Assembly (NCBI GenBank): GCA_016858145.1
Contig: JAEHOE010000023.1
Span: 620,001-684,000 of the forward strand
Length of the DNA: 64,000 nucleotides
Reading direction: 5' to 3'
Source: Edaphochlamys debaryana
Lineage: Eukaryota; Chlorophyta; Chlorophyceae; Chlamydomonadales
The notes beneath the pieces were generated by a model. That model ran no database searches and was not told the DNA's origin. It worked only from the letters and a program-made list of their open reading frames with translations. Below, in pieces: positions 1 through 12,116 of the stretch. Position 1 is the first letter of the stretch; each line of letters opens with the position of its first letter. The position numbers and the translations under genes are program-made.

Positions 1-382
1 ACTCCCAAGGGTTTGGGTCCCGAGTTACGGCCGCAGGGAGCTGTGACACCGTCAGGGCCCTCGAGGATCTCGTGCATCGTATGTATGCCCTCTACTCCCT
101 CCGCTACAGCAGGCGGCCCCCCATCCCCCCGCCCCTGATCGTGTTTCGTACCGCACCTCGAAGGATGTGGCCCGGGCAGAACCCAGCTTTGGCTGGCTGG
201 CAGTCGCCAGCGGTGTAGGACACGCCGCCCGCGCAGGCGGGGGCGAAGGTGGTGGGGGTGCACGCTTGTGCGCTGACCTCAGCAGGAGAGGTGAGCAGGA
301 GGAGCGTGGCTGCCAGCAGCGTAGGCAGCCAAAGGGAGGGCAGCCGACGACTGGAAAGCGATGCGAGGTTCGAGGTTTCCAT
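1..382 (-). CDS. Secreted VWA-type glycoprotein, first exon only (gene leaves window on the left)
   Basis: Coding exon 157-382 starts with an ATG at 380-382 and ends at a GT donor (GTGCGG) at 155-156; the remaining bases to the edge are intron. It encodes about 75 residues: a basic N-terminus, a hydrophobic Leu/Ala-rich signal peptide ending near VSAQA, then a mature start containing TFAPACAGGVSYTAGDCQP. That mature segment is almost identical to the first exon of the complete VWA gene at 7180-11788, and both exons stop after a HILRG motif in the same phase (1). I infer a paralogue of the same secreted, multi-exon glycoprotein. The later domains lie outside the window, so a VWA domain here is inferred from the paralogue, not seen. 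Confidence 0.7.
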
Positions 383-1495
383 CGCACTGCACGTGTCGTG
401 CAGGGCCGCTGCGGGGGAGGCAAGGGCGGAGCAGTGCCGGCAGGGGGGGAGTCAAGGGGAAGCGTGACAGTCATGGCGGGGAGTCACCGGCATACGGAAG
501 GGGCGGGCGGCGGGCCGCAGGTAGCCCAGACCCGCCAAATATTATGCGGGCATCGCTTTATACTTGAAGTGTGAGTTGGGGCTGGAGTGCAAAGTGAAAC
601 CGGGGGCCCAACAAGTCAATGCCACTCCAGAGAGACGGCCTTAACCTCCTGAATTACCTCTCCGCTGCAGCTAGTGTGATACGTACGCATATCGCTGTGT
701 CGCTATGGTGCCGCCCCTCGGCGACAGACACATGCATTCGCCCCATTTCTCTGCCTGCTGCGCGCCGACATCAAAATCCATGAGCAGCTCACCTTAATTT
801 GACGATCAGCACTTCAAGCGCGTAGGCAGACCACGCCGCCCGGACGGAGTGTTATATACGAGTGCGTATACTGCTTCGAGTCTCCAAAGCCCGCTGTGTT
901 TAAGGCTGCAGTCAATGCGCAAAGAGGAGAGTACTGTGGTATTGGTAATGGTCTTGGCGATGAAATACGAAAGCCCAAAGCCCCAAGGGGCGAGATGCAC
1001 GACGCTCGTCAACGTGTCACCGCCGGTTGGGCTGACCGGCGTTTCTACAAGCTGCATCTCTGAGACTAATTCTTCTCAGTGCCGTCTACATGGCCAACAA
1101 TACCTGCGGTGCGATTCGCTGGTCGGTCGGTCGGCTAGAGTCAGACAGCGGCAGGTGTGTCGCCGCTGCCGAACGGTGCCGAATACCGCCGGCGGCACGC
1201 AAGCCGCACGCACTAATCCGTGCCTACTAGAACGCGTTAGGCCTCGCACCTCGAACCTGGCAACGGCGCGCTTGGCAATGTCAGTGCTGGCTGGCCTTGC
1301 AAACGCGGGGCCCATTTCGGCCGCCTCGCCGAGTCCCTGCCGAGTCCCCCCCTCTTGGGCCCAGAACTCCCTGACTGCTTTCAGACAGGCACGACTCCGA
1401 CCGCTCCCCAGCTGGCATCCCGCCCGGACTCCCCCCATGCGCCCACTCCGGTCCGTCACGCTAGCAACTGCTCCACCCCACACCTCGTCATCGCT
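383..1495. other. Intergenic region, no supported gene
   Basis: This stretch separates the VWA-type first exon from the 3' end of the FANCE-like gene. Open frames occur on both strands but none shows splice-consistent domains, a signal peptide or recognisable similarity. It should contain the promoter of the leftward VWA paralogue (just above 382) and the 3' UTR of the FANCE-like gene (just below 1496). Confidence 0.5.
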
Positions 1496-4400
1496 TCAAA
1501 CTGCTGCCACCGCCGCCGCCAGCGCCTCCGCCAGCTTGGCGAGCGTGGGCTTGGTGAGGAACGTGTTGGTCGCCGCCGCGGCCTCCTGCAGCGCCCGCAC
1601 CTCCGCGGCCGCCAGACCCCGGCCCGCGGGCCCCAGCCCCTGCCCTGTCCCCGCGTGGCGCGAGCTCAGTGCAAGCAGCAGGCGGCAGTAGACCACGCTG
1701 CGGCCCAGGGGCGGCTGTGAGCGCTGCGCCGCCACGGCGCCGCGGGCCAGCGCTGTAAGGGACTCCTGCGAGCGTGGGGCAGGCGGGGCGCATGCGATGT
1801 ATGGGGTGTGGAGCATGGAGACAACGGTGCTGCTTGCGTTGTAGGGAAAGCCGCACGGCTTGCCCGATAGCAGTGCGCAGGGGCCGGGCGCAGCCGGCGC
1901 CGAGCCGCAGCGGGGCAGGCACGCCACAGTACTAGCGTCAGATCCGTCAATCAATGGTGCCGCCCCACCCTGCCTCACCCCGTCGAGCCCCTCCTCCGCC
2001 GCCTCCAGAAGCTTGTGTGCCAGGTTCACGTGCGGCTCGCCCCAGTCGGGCCCCGCGCCCGCCACCGCCCTCAGCACCAGCGCCTGATGGAGCGAGGATC
2101 GGCATTGGGCAGAGGTGAAGAAGCAGAAGGGTGCCATGGGAGTCCCGGTAGCGGGCATGCTTCATGGCAACGGCATGTTGCCTGACGAAAATAAGCAGCG
2201 GGTTTGCTTGTTCGGCCCCGGCAAGCTCCCGCGGCTTGCCGGCACCGGTCTCACCTGCAGCGGCCCGGGCAGCGGCGCCGCTCCAGCGGTGGCGGCCCGC
2301 ACGAGCAGCTGCGCCCCATTGGCGCTGAGGCCGGGGCGGCGCGCGGCGGGGGCCAGCACTGCCTCAGCCAGCGGGCGGGGGTGGCAGGCGGCTGTGGGGC
2401 GGGGCGGCGGCGGTCAGGGGTGCGGATGAGGGGGCCGTACGAGAGAGCAGTGTGTGGATTGGGATTGCATTGCAAGGAGGTAGCACCACAGGCCTCAACG
2501 CAAGGACGCGCACTGAGAGCCCTTAGGCGCACACAGCAGGAGGTGAGCAGCCCGGAGCGGGATGCATGGGGTAGGGCGGGCAGCGCCCGTGTGCCCACCC
2601 GCGCACGCCAGGGCATCGAGCAGGGGCTTGGGCATGGCCCGTTCCACCGCCGCCACCGCCGGAAGCGCCACCGACGCCAGCAGCAGGCGCGCTGCGCCGC
2701 CGCCAAGCCGCGCCGTCACCAGCTGCCGTACGATCCGGTGTACGGCATCAGGCGCCAGCGGCGCAGCCAGCAGTGGCGGCAGGCCTCCGCCACAATCGGC
2801 GCCGGGGCCTGCATTGGGCCCGTCTGGGCCCGGGCCGAGGCCCAGGCCGGCGCACTGCTCCAGGGCTGACTCGAGTCGCTCCCAGGGCAGGGACGAGGCC
2901 CCCGCGGCCGCAGGGTCGGCGGCACGCTGCGCAGTTGGGCAGGAAGGAATCATCAAGCACAGATAGATGCAAGGGTGGGCACCTGTCCCGTGACTATCAG
3001 AGCCTGAGAGGCCCAGCAGCATAATGCATGTTAGCTCTTTAGGTATAGGCGACGCTCCAAGCGCGTGCCCAGCAGCCGCTGAGTGCGTTGGCAGAGGTGG
3101 GTAGCGGCAGCGCTAGCGGCCTTGCCAGCAAGGTGCGGCAGGAAGAGCGCACCTTGAGGATCTCTGCCAGCTCAGCCCAAGCCGCCGGCCCCGCCAGCGT
3201 CCGCACACATGCCGCCCCCGCTGCCGCCGCCCCGCCTACCGCTGCTGCATCCGCAACAGCCGCAGTGGTGGCGGGGCCCTGTGGGGCGCGCCCTCCAACC
3301 TCGGGTGCCACCGCCGAGGGATCCGTCCGGGGCCGTTTGGCGGGGGGCGGCGAAGCAGGCCCCGCTGCCTCCTCCGCTGCACCCCCAGCTGCCTCCCTCG
3401 CCGCCCCGCCATGCACCGGGTCGCCGTCACACGGGCCCCCGGTGCAGTCGCCTCCCGCCTGCCCCACCCCAACATCAGCCGAAGGGCCGGGCCCGGCTGG
3501 AATCCACCACCAGCCCCCCTCCCCTTCAGTCTCCGCCCTCTCCGCCCCTCCATCCCCGAACACGCCCTCCGTGGGGACCCCCCTTGACCCAAGCACCGCA
3601 TCCGTCCCGGGCCCCAAGCCCTCCAGGCCAGGGCTGGCCGGGGGCGCAGCCTTGGTACGCGACCCCAGTGGGCCCCCGCCGGGGGTCGCCGGAGGAATGG
3701 GCGCGCCAGCCTCCGCGTCGGCTGTCGTGTCCGGGCCGCCGCCGTGCTTGAGGCATGCACTGGCCTCCGCTGGCTGCCCCGGCCCGGCACCGGTGGGGCT
3801 GCCCGTGGGTGGCGGCCCCTGCCCCTGCGGTCCTGGTTGTGGCTGTGGCCGCTGCTGCCGCGACGGAGACGGAGGCGGAGGCGGAGGCAGGGGCACCCTG
3901 TGTTGTTGGGCCAACAGGGCGGAGGACCGCAGTGCCGCTTGGACCCATCCAGACGCACCGCCCAAGCAGCTGGCTCCACTTGCAGGTATGGTTTTCAGTT
4001 GCTCCGTGCCCTCCTGAGCAGCTTCTGCCAGGATCCTTCCTGGATCCTGCTGCGGCTCCCGGTATGGCAGGGGGGCACGTGGTGCTGGCAGCTCGGCCAG
4101 GAGCCTGTCCAGCAGCTGCCGGCCGTGCTCGTCCAGCACGACGCCGTACAGGACGCGCCGCCGCCGTACAGCTGCCAGAAGATGTCGGAGCTGGGGCTGA
4201 AGGCAGGCTGGAAGGCTCAGCGCTCGTGGGCTCAGCGGAAAGCCGCCTTGCGGGGAAGGTGTCCTTTCCCGGTGCTGCGCTGGGGCATCAATGGCCACGC
4301 ACGGCGCAGCAAGCCACTCCATCAAGCGGCCAAGCGCCTCGCGAGCCCATCCGGGACCCCGTTCAGCTATGGTGCTCGTGAGATGGGACAACGCGCCCGG

Positions 4401-4660
4401 CGCACCGAGGCGGGGGTCGGCCAGCTGGCGGAGTAGCGCGGGTGCTGCGGGCAGATACACACACAGAGCGCACGACGTCACGAAAGCCCCAATACACTGA
4501 TAGCCTGTAATAGAATCGAACGCAAGAGTTGAAGAATGCTTATGCATTGCCCCTTACCGAGCTCTGCGGGGCCAGCGGCCTGCAGAATCCGCATGCGCGC
4601 CGCGTCTCGCGATGGTGGCTCTAGGACATGTAGCGGCTGCGCCATACTGCCTTGTGTCAA
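1496..4660 (-). CDS. FANCE: FANCE-like Fanconi anaemia core-complex protein
   Basis: In animals and plants FANCE is a helical-repeat protein of the nuclear Fanconi core complex that links FANCC to FANCD2 during interstrand-crosslink repair. The minus-strand model has about six exons: ATG at 4658-4660, donor GTAAGG after 4558, acceptor before 4444, donor near 3153, exon about 2939-2590, exon about 2405-2254, exon near 2064-1979 and a last exon about 1778-1496, giving about 750 residues. The N-terminal part (MRILQAAGPAEL, then LQPQLRHLLAAVRRR) matches the FANCE N-terminal pattern. A long Pro/Gly/Ala linker follows. The C-terminal part has APDAVHRIVRQLV, ARLLLASVALPAV, KPLLDAL and finally ATNTFLTKPTLAKLAEAL, which aligns in order with the helices and terminal NTTFLRKSLKAAL motif I know from human FANCE. 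The family call rests on this ordered motif match; exon joins in the linker are uncertain. An inverted broken fragment of it lies at 5800-5957. Confidence 0.6.
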
Positions 4661-5799
4661 CTACATGCTGCACTCGAGTAATAGTGGCAAGGATCGCGCT
4701 GTTCAAGCGGCGGCAAGCCTTTTCGCGCCATCTGAGGGAACTAGACGCAGGTCGTAGCCTTGTGGGCAGGCAAGTATGCTGTGGTGTGATACTTGGCGCG
4801 CAGATGCCGGTATGCCTAAACGGGGGAGTATGCGTGAGCTCGGTGCTGACTGCTGGGTGGGTTGACTGGGTTCGTGCAATGGTGCCGCAGGACGTGCTCC
4901 CCCCGAGTCCTTCCGGCCCCTCCCCGCTGGCCAGCATGTGCAGCGTGCCCCTGCGGCCGCCACAGTCACCCAGCAAGCTTCCACAGTTGTGGAGCGCAGT
5001 ACCAGGGGACGTCAGGGGACCGCCATGGCAGGCAGGCGCCTCAGCTAAATTTGCATGCAGCCCCCGCCGGCATGGGCTGGGGCCAGGGGCCCTGGCAGTG
5101 CTCGGCCGAAGCTGTTTCGCCACCGCGGGCGAGCTTTACGTAAGCTGATTGGACTTCAGTACAATTATGAGCTGTCCACAGTATCGGACGATGAGGCCGA
5201 GCGAACGGAAGGAAGGAAAGGCCTCAGCGGAGGGCCCTGCGGACGATGTGAAGGCGCTGGGGCCCTACGACGCCTGCCCAAGATCTGGATCCGAGCGAGC
5301 AGGACAACCGAAGCCTCAGACGGGCCGAGGTCCCAGAGTCCACACAAGCCTCGCTGCTTGCGCCCGGAGCGCCCTGGAGAGACCGCCCGTCAGCGACCCC
5401 CTCGAGGCCGCCAGCAACCTATGTCTGTGGCACCTTTCAGGTCAGCCCAGTGGGAAAGCGGCGGCCCAGTTGCATGTGTCGGCTACAAAGTGCCGCCTTT
5501 TGGGATGCCCTTGGCCTGCCTCGGGATAACCGGCGAGGGGCGCGACCCCGCACCGGCATCGCCAATCACTGTCCTTCATGCTCTCCTCCCCCACCGCCTC
5601 ACCGCCTCTCCAGGCGCTGCCCAGCGTGCTGCCGGTCCTGCCGCCGGTGATGATGCCTGAGTTGATGGCTCTTTCATGAGCTAACCAATGCGAAAGGGAT
5701 AAAAATGGAGGCCCAGGCAGGGCCGCGGCCCACGGGGCCACGCTCATACCCAGGCGGGCCGCTACGGGGCGGCGGGCCCCGGCGGCGCCGGTGGCGGCA
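4661..5799. other. Intergenic region upstream of the FANCE-like gene
   Basis: It holds the promoter of the FANCE-like gene near 4661. A plus-strand frame of 126 codons at 5149-5529 has no recognisable motif and looks like chance. The right end runs into the inverted FANCE-like fragment. Flanking sequence from about 5200 may also derive from that duplication, but I could not align it. Confidence 0.4.
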
Positions 5800-5957
5800 G
5801 AGGCCTGCCGCCTCTACTGGCGGTACCCCTGGCGCCTGATGTCGTACATGGTCTCGTACGGCACCTGATGGCGGTGCGGCGGCGCAGCACGCCTGCTGCT
5901 GGCATTCGTGGCGCTCCCGGCGGTGGCGGCGGTGGAACGGGCCGTGCCCAAGCCCCG
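5800..5957 (+). pseudogene. Inverted, frameshifted fragment of the FANCE-like gene
   Basis: Read on the plus strand, this segment reproduces the minus-strand FANCE-like exon segment at about 2623-2788. GLPPLLAVPLAPDVVHGLVRHL matches the parental GLPPLLAAPLAPDAVHR (same order, scattered substitutions). After a deletion of about 8 bp that shifts the frame, RLLLAFVALPAVAAVERAVPKP matches the parental RLLLASVALPAVAAVERAMPKP. Similarity stops just after this at 5957. The copy has no start, no splice signals in register and a frameshift, so it is a dead duplicate in opposite orientation. Confidence 0.85.
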
Positions 5958-7179
5958 CGTGTGCAAACCCCGCGTGCGCAACCCAGCGAAGGCAGATTTG
6001 CACCAAAGGTGAGCTGGTAGGCGCCGTGAGCTTGGTAGAGAATCTGGGGTCTGCCGATGGGCGTGGTTGCGCCATCGGCGGTCTGACAGCTGCGTCAGGA
6101 TTGGAAGGCGTACGTACGGGTCGGGCCGGTTACACGAGGTGTGGAGGAGCGAGGTAGGCAGAGGAGCCTACAGTAGAGGCAGGCAGAGGAACTCTGACTG
6201 ATGCCATCAAGAGTTGTCCGCCTCCACACCGGAAACGGTCGCGGGGTTGAGCGGCGCGTAGCGGCGTGTGGGAGATGGGTGCGGGCGCTCCGCCCGACAC
6301 TCAGCTGGTACGCACATTCCGACTCCTACACCGGTGGCGCGCGCGAAGAGAATACCCTTTCTAATCTTCGCCAGGTAACGCTGGCCGAGAAACAGCGCTG
6401 CAAGAGCAACGGCCTCCATCAGCATCTCGGTACGTAATCCGGCGTGCAACGGCTTCTTCCCAGCGGCGGGTATCGGCCTGCACGAGCCCAGGCCAGAGCA
6501 CTTGTGAGCTCTTATCTTACGCACAAGGAGCCGTCCGTATCTTTCCGTCCACACCTTTCGCTGCATATCGCGACGCATTTCGTAGAGTTCGACTTGTGTG
6601 TAAGACTAAGCCATTCTGTGGACTGAACGTGAGCCTTGCGACGAAACAACTGCTCTGAGGTGCAGCGGGCGCGTTTTGCCACACTTGGTACCGGCAATGC
6701 ACCACTCGTGTCGGCTGACCAGCCCACTTAGTGCCCGCATTGGGCTCCAAACCAACGCTGACTTGTCAAATGGAGCCGCTGTACCCGGCAGGGCAGTCCA
6801 CGGTACCTTGACGTCAACGTCGGATGCCAATGCATCTGCCTGACGTCGTGCTCGGTTTGGCCCGCCACAGGCTCGCGGCACTTTCCGACTTCGAAGCCAT
6901 CTAACCTTCCGCACCGGCGTTGACAGCCCAACAACCCATCCGGTACTCTGAAGAGGTACGTGTCGGACGTGGTTACCGCCCGGCCAGTTCCTCTTCCCCG
7001 TCCCCTCCCCCGCGGGTGTCACACTGTCCGTCTCCCGCCTCGGCGCGTCCCTTCCCCTCCCCTTGGACGCGCTCCCTCACGGGGACAAGGCGGCGATACC
7101 CTCTAACTGATACACCGAAGCCTTCGCCCGCCCGGCCGCAGAGAGCTCCACATACAGCCCTCACGACACGAGGCCAGCC
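5958..7179. other. Intergenic region and promoter of the VWA glycoprotein gene
   Basis: No supported gene. A short minus-strand frame near 6440 encodes a hydrophobic stretch but lacks a convincing start, donor or partner exons. The stretch just left of 7180 must carry the promoter and 5' UTR of the VWA gene; no clear TATA box is visible there. Confidence 0.45.
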
Positions 7180-10100
7180 ATGGCGGCCCCATGCATTATT
7201 GGGCCTGCCGCCCGCCGGATTCCCGCCTGCCTACCCACACTCCTGGCCGCTGCGCTCCTCCTGTTGGTGTCCCCCGCGGCTGTTAGCGCACAGACATCTT
7301 GCAACAACACCTTCGCCCCCGCCTGCGCGGGCGGCGTGTCCTACACTGCTGGCGACTGCCAGCCCAGGGGACTCGGGTACTGCCAGGGTCACATCCTGCG
7401 AGGTGCGATGGCGGAGACCTCGGGAGCGCCACAGCCCTGACAACACTGCGAAGCGGGACCTGTGCGTGCCATAATTCTGTGCCTGCCCAAGGGCCGTCGC
7501 TGTATGTCAGGGAGGCCGACAGGCTGTTCAATTCCTAGGTTGCGCCGTTGTGTTCCTGTTCGGCGGCACGTCAGCCGAGTCAGAAGACCCACGCTGGTCG
7601 TTACTAGGCATCCGGCCTTCGTTGGATGCGTGGGCGCCTTGCCTGACACAAACACCCCTGCCGCCTACCTGCGCACGCACCCTCCGCAGGCCTGTGCGGC
7701 AGCTCCACGGGGCTCAGCGTTACCTGCACCATCGTCTTCCAGCAGATCAAGAACGAGGACGGCGTCTTCGAGACCACGTCCACTGACCAGGTCACGCTTA
7801 ACTTCTACTCCACCCTTCAGCCCCTGGGCACCTGCCCCAACTACAAGGCCACATCGCTGTCGGCGCCGCTGGCGGCGGGCGGCGCCAGCACGCAGTCGTC
7901 GTACGTTCGCGGCGCGGACAGGACGGTGTTCCTGACCCTCGGCAGCGGTGGGTGTGGGATACGGTAGTTTTTTGGGAGTAAGGTTCCGTACGTGTTTCTT
8001 GGAGTGCGCGCCAAGCCACCATCCTGTGCTGCTAGCCCAGTAGTGTTCCTGTGAGGGTGAGCAGTGCGCGCTTGCGAACGAACCACAGGCGCCTACGGCG
8101 GCCGGACCGCGGACGGCAAGGTCTCCCTGCCCGACCCCCTGCCCCCCAAGCCGCCGCTCTTCAGCACCGGCGGCGTGTACTTCACCGGGTCATTGGGATC
8201 GTACGGCGTCATCTTTACTAAGACAGATGGCAAGTACGGCATGCTGTTCTGGGACGCCGACAAGGCCGAGATCAGCGAGTTCCAGTCCCTCACGGCGGCG
8301 GTCTGCACCGTTAGGCCTGGGGCTGTCGCGCTGAGCCCCCGGCCCCCCAGCCCCCGACCCCCCAGCCCCACGCCCCCCAGCCCCCGCCCGCCGAGCCCCG
8401 CCCCGCGCCCGCCGCCCAGCCCCCGCCCGCCCAGCCCCAAGCCCAGGCCCCCGCCGCGCCCCCCGTCGCCTCCCGCGCCTCCCCCGGTTCCCGAGATGGA
8501 GATCCGTACGGATAATCTCGTGTTCAAGGACAACAAGGGCCGGTCGCTCATCTACGGTGTGTGCCTTACAGGGCGGCAAGGGGCAACGGGCTGGGCAACC
8601 GGCAATGAGGAGGAGGAGGGGGAGGAGGAGGAGGAAGACATTGCCATGACTAAAGCGGTCCCTCTCTCCCTGACTTGCTGCTTCCCTGGACCCCCTACCT
8701 TCCCTTCCTCCCAGATCTGCGCATCATTGCGATGAAGATATTTTCTTCCAACACCTCCGTGTACCTCTACCGCGCCTCCCGCATCGACGGGCGGGTGACC
8801 ATCATCGACCCCTCCCGGGGCACCAGTGCGCCCATCGAGACGGAGAACGTCACCCTGGTTGGTGTCAGTGAGTGGGGGCCTGGCGGAAGGGGCCGTGTGG
8901 GGCCTGCTAAGCTGCTGCCGTGACACGTACGGGTGTGCCCCTCAGGCCCTGCAACTCCCAAGGCCCAGGCCTGACCCCAGGTAGCCCTTCTTCATCCCTG
9001 CCTCCCTCTCCCTCCCCCCTCCTCCCTTCAGACGGCTACGACCTCAATGACAACCTCATCCGCCTCCCCGTCACCGGCATCAAGCAGCCCGTCTTCAGCC
9101 TGAGGGGCACAGCGCTGCGCTCCGTCCGCGACCTCAGGCGCAAATTCAACCTGAAGCTGGAGGACCCCAGGTGAGGGGGCGGCGGAGGGAGGGAGGGTTT
9201 GCAGCCTGGCTCGCAACCCTACGCCACGCCTGAACCCTGGCCTAATTCACTCCGTGCCCCTTCCCGCCCAGGACCTTCAACGCCACCGCCGTCAACGGCA
9301 CCCGCCCCGGCTGGCAGTCTCACACCACGTGTTTCTCGACGTATCAGAATGAGACCGAGTCCATCCGCAAGGAGATCGAGGACGAGCTGGACTACGTGCC
9401 GCGGAACCAGACCGCACCGCCACGTGAGCCGGGATCGGGGGCCGTGCGGAGCACTCATGCGAACACCCTTCTTATCGTTGGCAAGACCCCCTGCGTGGTT
9501 TTGCGTCCTTGCAACGTCCTGCCCTGCCGCCCCCAACCCGTCCTCACAGGCCTTGTCAACATCACTATCCCGTGCTTCAACACCAGCAGGAGCAACGTGA
9601 CGGGAGACCCGGGTGAGCCTGCGCTGGGGATGCGGCATGATGCCCCGAGCCGGGCTTCCCAAGCTCAGCCCCTCTTCCCTTCTGTCGTCTTGTCGCCCCT
9701 CTCTACTGGTATCAGCTTTCCTTCAGTCGTCTTTCCCCATCCTCAACCCAACCCGCCTCACTCTCCCCAACCCGCCCTCCCCCGCCCAGGTGGCTCCGAC
9801 GTGCTCCTCCTGACCGACGCCACGGGTTCCATGTCGGGGGCCATCGCCAACGTGCGGACCAATGCGGACGCAATTCGGGCGGCGCTCATGGCCCGGGCCC
9901 GCAACCTGGCGCTGGGGCTGGCGTGGTACAGAGACTTCGGGGACCCGTCGCCGTTCCAGGTGGGAGCGGGGGCGGAGAGCGGGTCAAGAGGTTTGCGCAG
10001 GTGTTGCCAATCAGTGTGGACCCTGCGAGGCGCACCGCCCCCTACGTCCCACCCAGCCGCTGACCCTGCTTCCGCCTCACCTCTATCTGAAGAGCTCGGG

Positions 10101-11788
10101 GACACGGTAACCAGACAACCACCATGGCCCACCCAAGCGCTGACCCTGCCATCGCCTCACCGCTGTACCCCACAGGTGGACCTCCCTATTGGCTCCTACA
10201 CCAACGCCACTCTCTCCACCGCCATCTCCAGATGGTGAGCACCTCTCCCTAAAGGCACAGCTTTGCCCACCCGCTCGCTTGTCCAATCCGAAAGGTCACA
10301 CATACACGCCGCCCTACGGCCCTCATGTTTCCGCACTACCCTACCACCCGTTACTCCTGTTCCCGACCCTCCTCCTCTGCTGCCACGACCCGCTTGAACA
10401 CCCTACTGTACTCCCTTTCCTGAAACCAGGACCGCATTGGGAGGTAATGACGCGCCCGAGTGCCAGCTGTACGCTCTGCACGTGATTGCGAAGAACGCTT
10501 CCATCGGATGGCGGAGCAACACAACGTGAGACGGGGATGCGCTTCTTGTAGAGGAACGAGGGTAAAGGAACGAGGGTCGTGTGGCCTCCCGAACTGTGGG
10601 CTCTCGGCCTGTCAGCCATCCGTATCCCCGGCAGGCAGGGTGTCACATGGGAGACACTACGGGCCCGATTGCATGCATGCTTGGCCCAGGTGGTGAGCTC
10701 AGGACCCGGTGCCCTTGCCCCCTCAGGCGCTGGGTTGTGTGGTGGGGCGACGCGCCCGGCCACGACAACTTTGCTGGTATACCCTACCTGGCCTACCTAT
10801 CTGGCGGCCACAACATCTCACTCAACATGACCATTGCTGCGCTCAAGGCCGCGCGCATCCGAGTGATTGCAATTGACATGGCAGCGGCGACCAACACGGG
10901 TGAGGGTCTCGAGGCCAGAACGGGAAGGGGAGAGGCACGACAGGGGGCAAATCTCGTCCTGCGCTTGTCGTGCCACGACTCACCGCTGCCCTCTTCCCCC
11001 TCTCCTCAGGCATCAACCAGTACGGCCAAGCCGTGGCCATTGCTCAGGCAACCGGCGGCGTCTACATCCCGTACACAGCTACCATCACTGCCAGCCTAGG
11101 TGAGGACTCTGCACCTCGCAGCGTGTATGCCACGTGCGCTCTCCTGCCCTGCGCCCGATGCCCTGCCCCCCCTTTCACCCACCCATCCCCCTCTCACCCT
11201 CCCCTCTCCCTCTCCCTCCCACCCCTTCCCCCTCCACCCAGCCGAGGTGATCATCAACGCCACCTCGAGCGGCTTCGCCTCAGTGCTGGCGGTGCGGCCC
11301 GTGGCCAAGGCGTGCGACGACAACCGACTGGCGCTGGAGTTTGGAGACGACTCGTTCAGAATCGTGGACAAGGGCGCAAACGTGTGCGTGCCGGGGAGGA
11401 TGCTGGTGAGCGCGGAGCAGCAAGGGGGCTGGGGCTTAAGGGAAGAGGGCGGGGCGGGCGTTCAAGGGGTCTGGACTGAAGGGCGGGACTGTTGCAACCC
11501 CGGCGGGGATTCGCACCGTTGTTTACCCCTGCGGTTCCTGCTTGTCGTCCCACGTGCCAACCTGGTCTGACCCCGTTCCCCGCTCCCCCGTCCCCCCCCC
11601 CGTCCCTTCAGGTCAGCACGTGTGCTGCCGTCAGCAGCGGTTGCCGCTGGCAGCTGGTCGACACGCTGGGGACAGTCATCGAGGACAGGCGGTTCCCGGT
11701 CAGCGCGCGAGACGCATGCAACACAACCACCGTAGGCAACACCACCACCAACTCCACCACAGGGCACCGCAGGCTGCTGCTGCGCTAA
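7180..11788 (+). CDS. Secreted VWA-domain glycoprotein with proline-rich rod
   Basis: A 14-exon model of about 800 residues with every junction GT-AG and phases agreeing. Exon 1 (7180-7402) gives a signal peptide (LLAAALLLLVSPAAVSAQ). Exons 2-3 give a globular N-terminal domain with paired cysteines, then a rod of SPRPP/SPPSP repeats from 8333 to about 8493. Exons 4-7 form a second globular region rich in N-x-S/T sites. Exon 8 (from 9790) opens a VWA domain with the metal-site motif DATGSMSGAI and GLAWYRDFGD; later strands include GGNDAPECQLYAL, VVWWGDAPGHD and RVIAIDMAAATNTG. The last exon is Asn/Thr-rich and ends HRRLLLR and stop. The signal peptide, many glycosylation sequons and the Hyp-type rod point to an extracellular matrix or cell-surface protein whose VWA domain probably binds a divalent cation. 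I saw no pherophorin C-motif, so I do not call it a pherophorin. Confidence 0.85.
8333..8493 (+). repeat. In-frame SPRPP/SPPSP-coding repeat (hydroxyproline rod)
   Basis: The stretch reads as short Ser-Pro-Arg-Pro-Pro, Ser-Pro-Thr-Pro-Pro and Pro-Lys-Pro-Arg units inside exon 3 of the VWA gene. Such Ser-Pro runs in volvocalean wall glycoproteins are hydroxylated and O-glycosylated. On the DNA level it is a CCCCCAGC-type repeat. Confidence 0.9.
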
Positions 11789-12076
11789 GGCGTGGCGGCT
11801 GGAGTGCGGCCCATGCACCGTTCTGTTCGGGTATGGCTGCATGCCGGCTGTCTGCCGTGCTACGGGCGGCGGCACATTGCCTGACCGGTCAAATGCAGCG
11901 ACACCCAACCAGCATGGAGCCTCCAGACGACCGCCTAGCTCAAGCAAAGCATATGGCAATCCCATTCATGGTCTAAGAGCTTATGGCGGTTCTGATCTAC
12001 TGATTACATGACGCCTGACCACTAGCCGTCGAGGGCCCACTGACCATGGGTGTTGGCTGGGCTTCTCAAGTTTTGG

Positions 12077-12116
12077 GGGGCACATGTTGTGGAGGTGGGG
12101 CACATGTTGTGGAGGC
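12077..12116 (+). repeat. 20-bp tandem doublet
   Basis: Two adjacent copies of GGGGCACATGTTGTGGAGGT, differing only in the last base. Confidence 0.9.

Noticed and set aside
849..1691. 280-codon plus-strand open frame
   Set aside because: It overlaps the FANCE-like gene antisense, is Arg/Ala/Pro/Ser-rich in the way of GC-rich shadow frames, and has no domain.
6207..6578. Hydrophobic minus-strand stretch as a sixth hydroxylase signal exon
   Set aside because: The Leu/Ala-rich segment is superficially similar, but there is no phase-1 donor at the right place and no downstream hydroxylase exons on that strand.
8333..8493. CRISPR-like regular repeat
   Set aside because: It is the proline-rich coding rod of the VWA protein. 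Units are short, variable and in frame, with no spacers.
7180..11788. Pherophorin assignment for the VWA glycoprotein
   Set aside because: It has the rod and signal peptide, but I see no pherophorin cysteine pattern in the flanking domains, while the VWA metal-site motif is clear.
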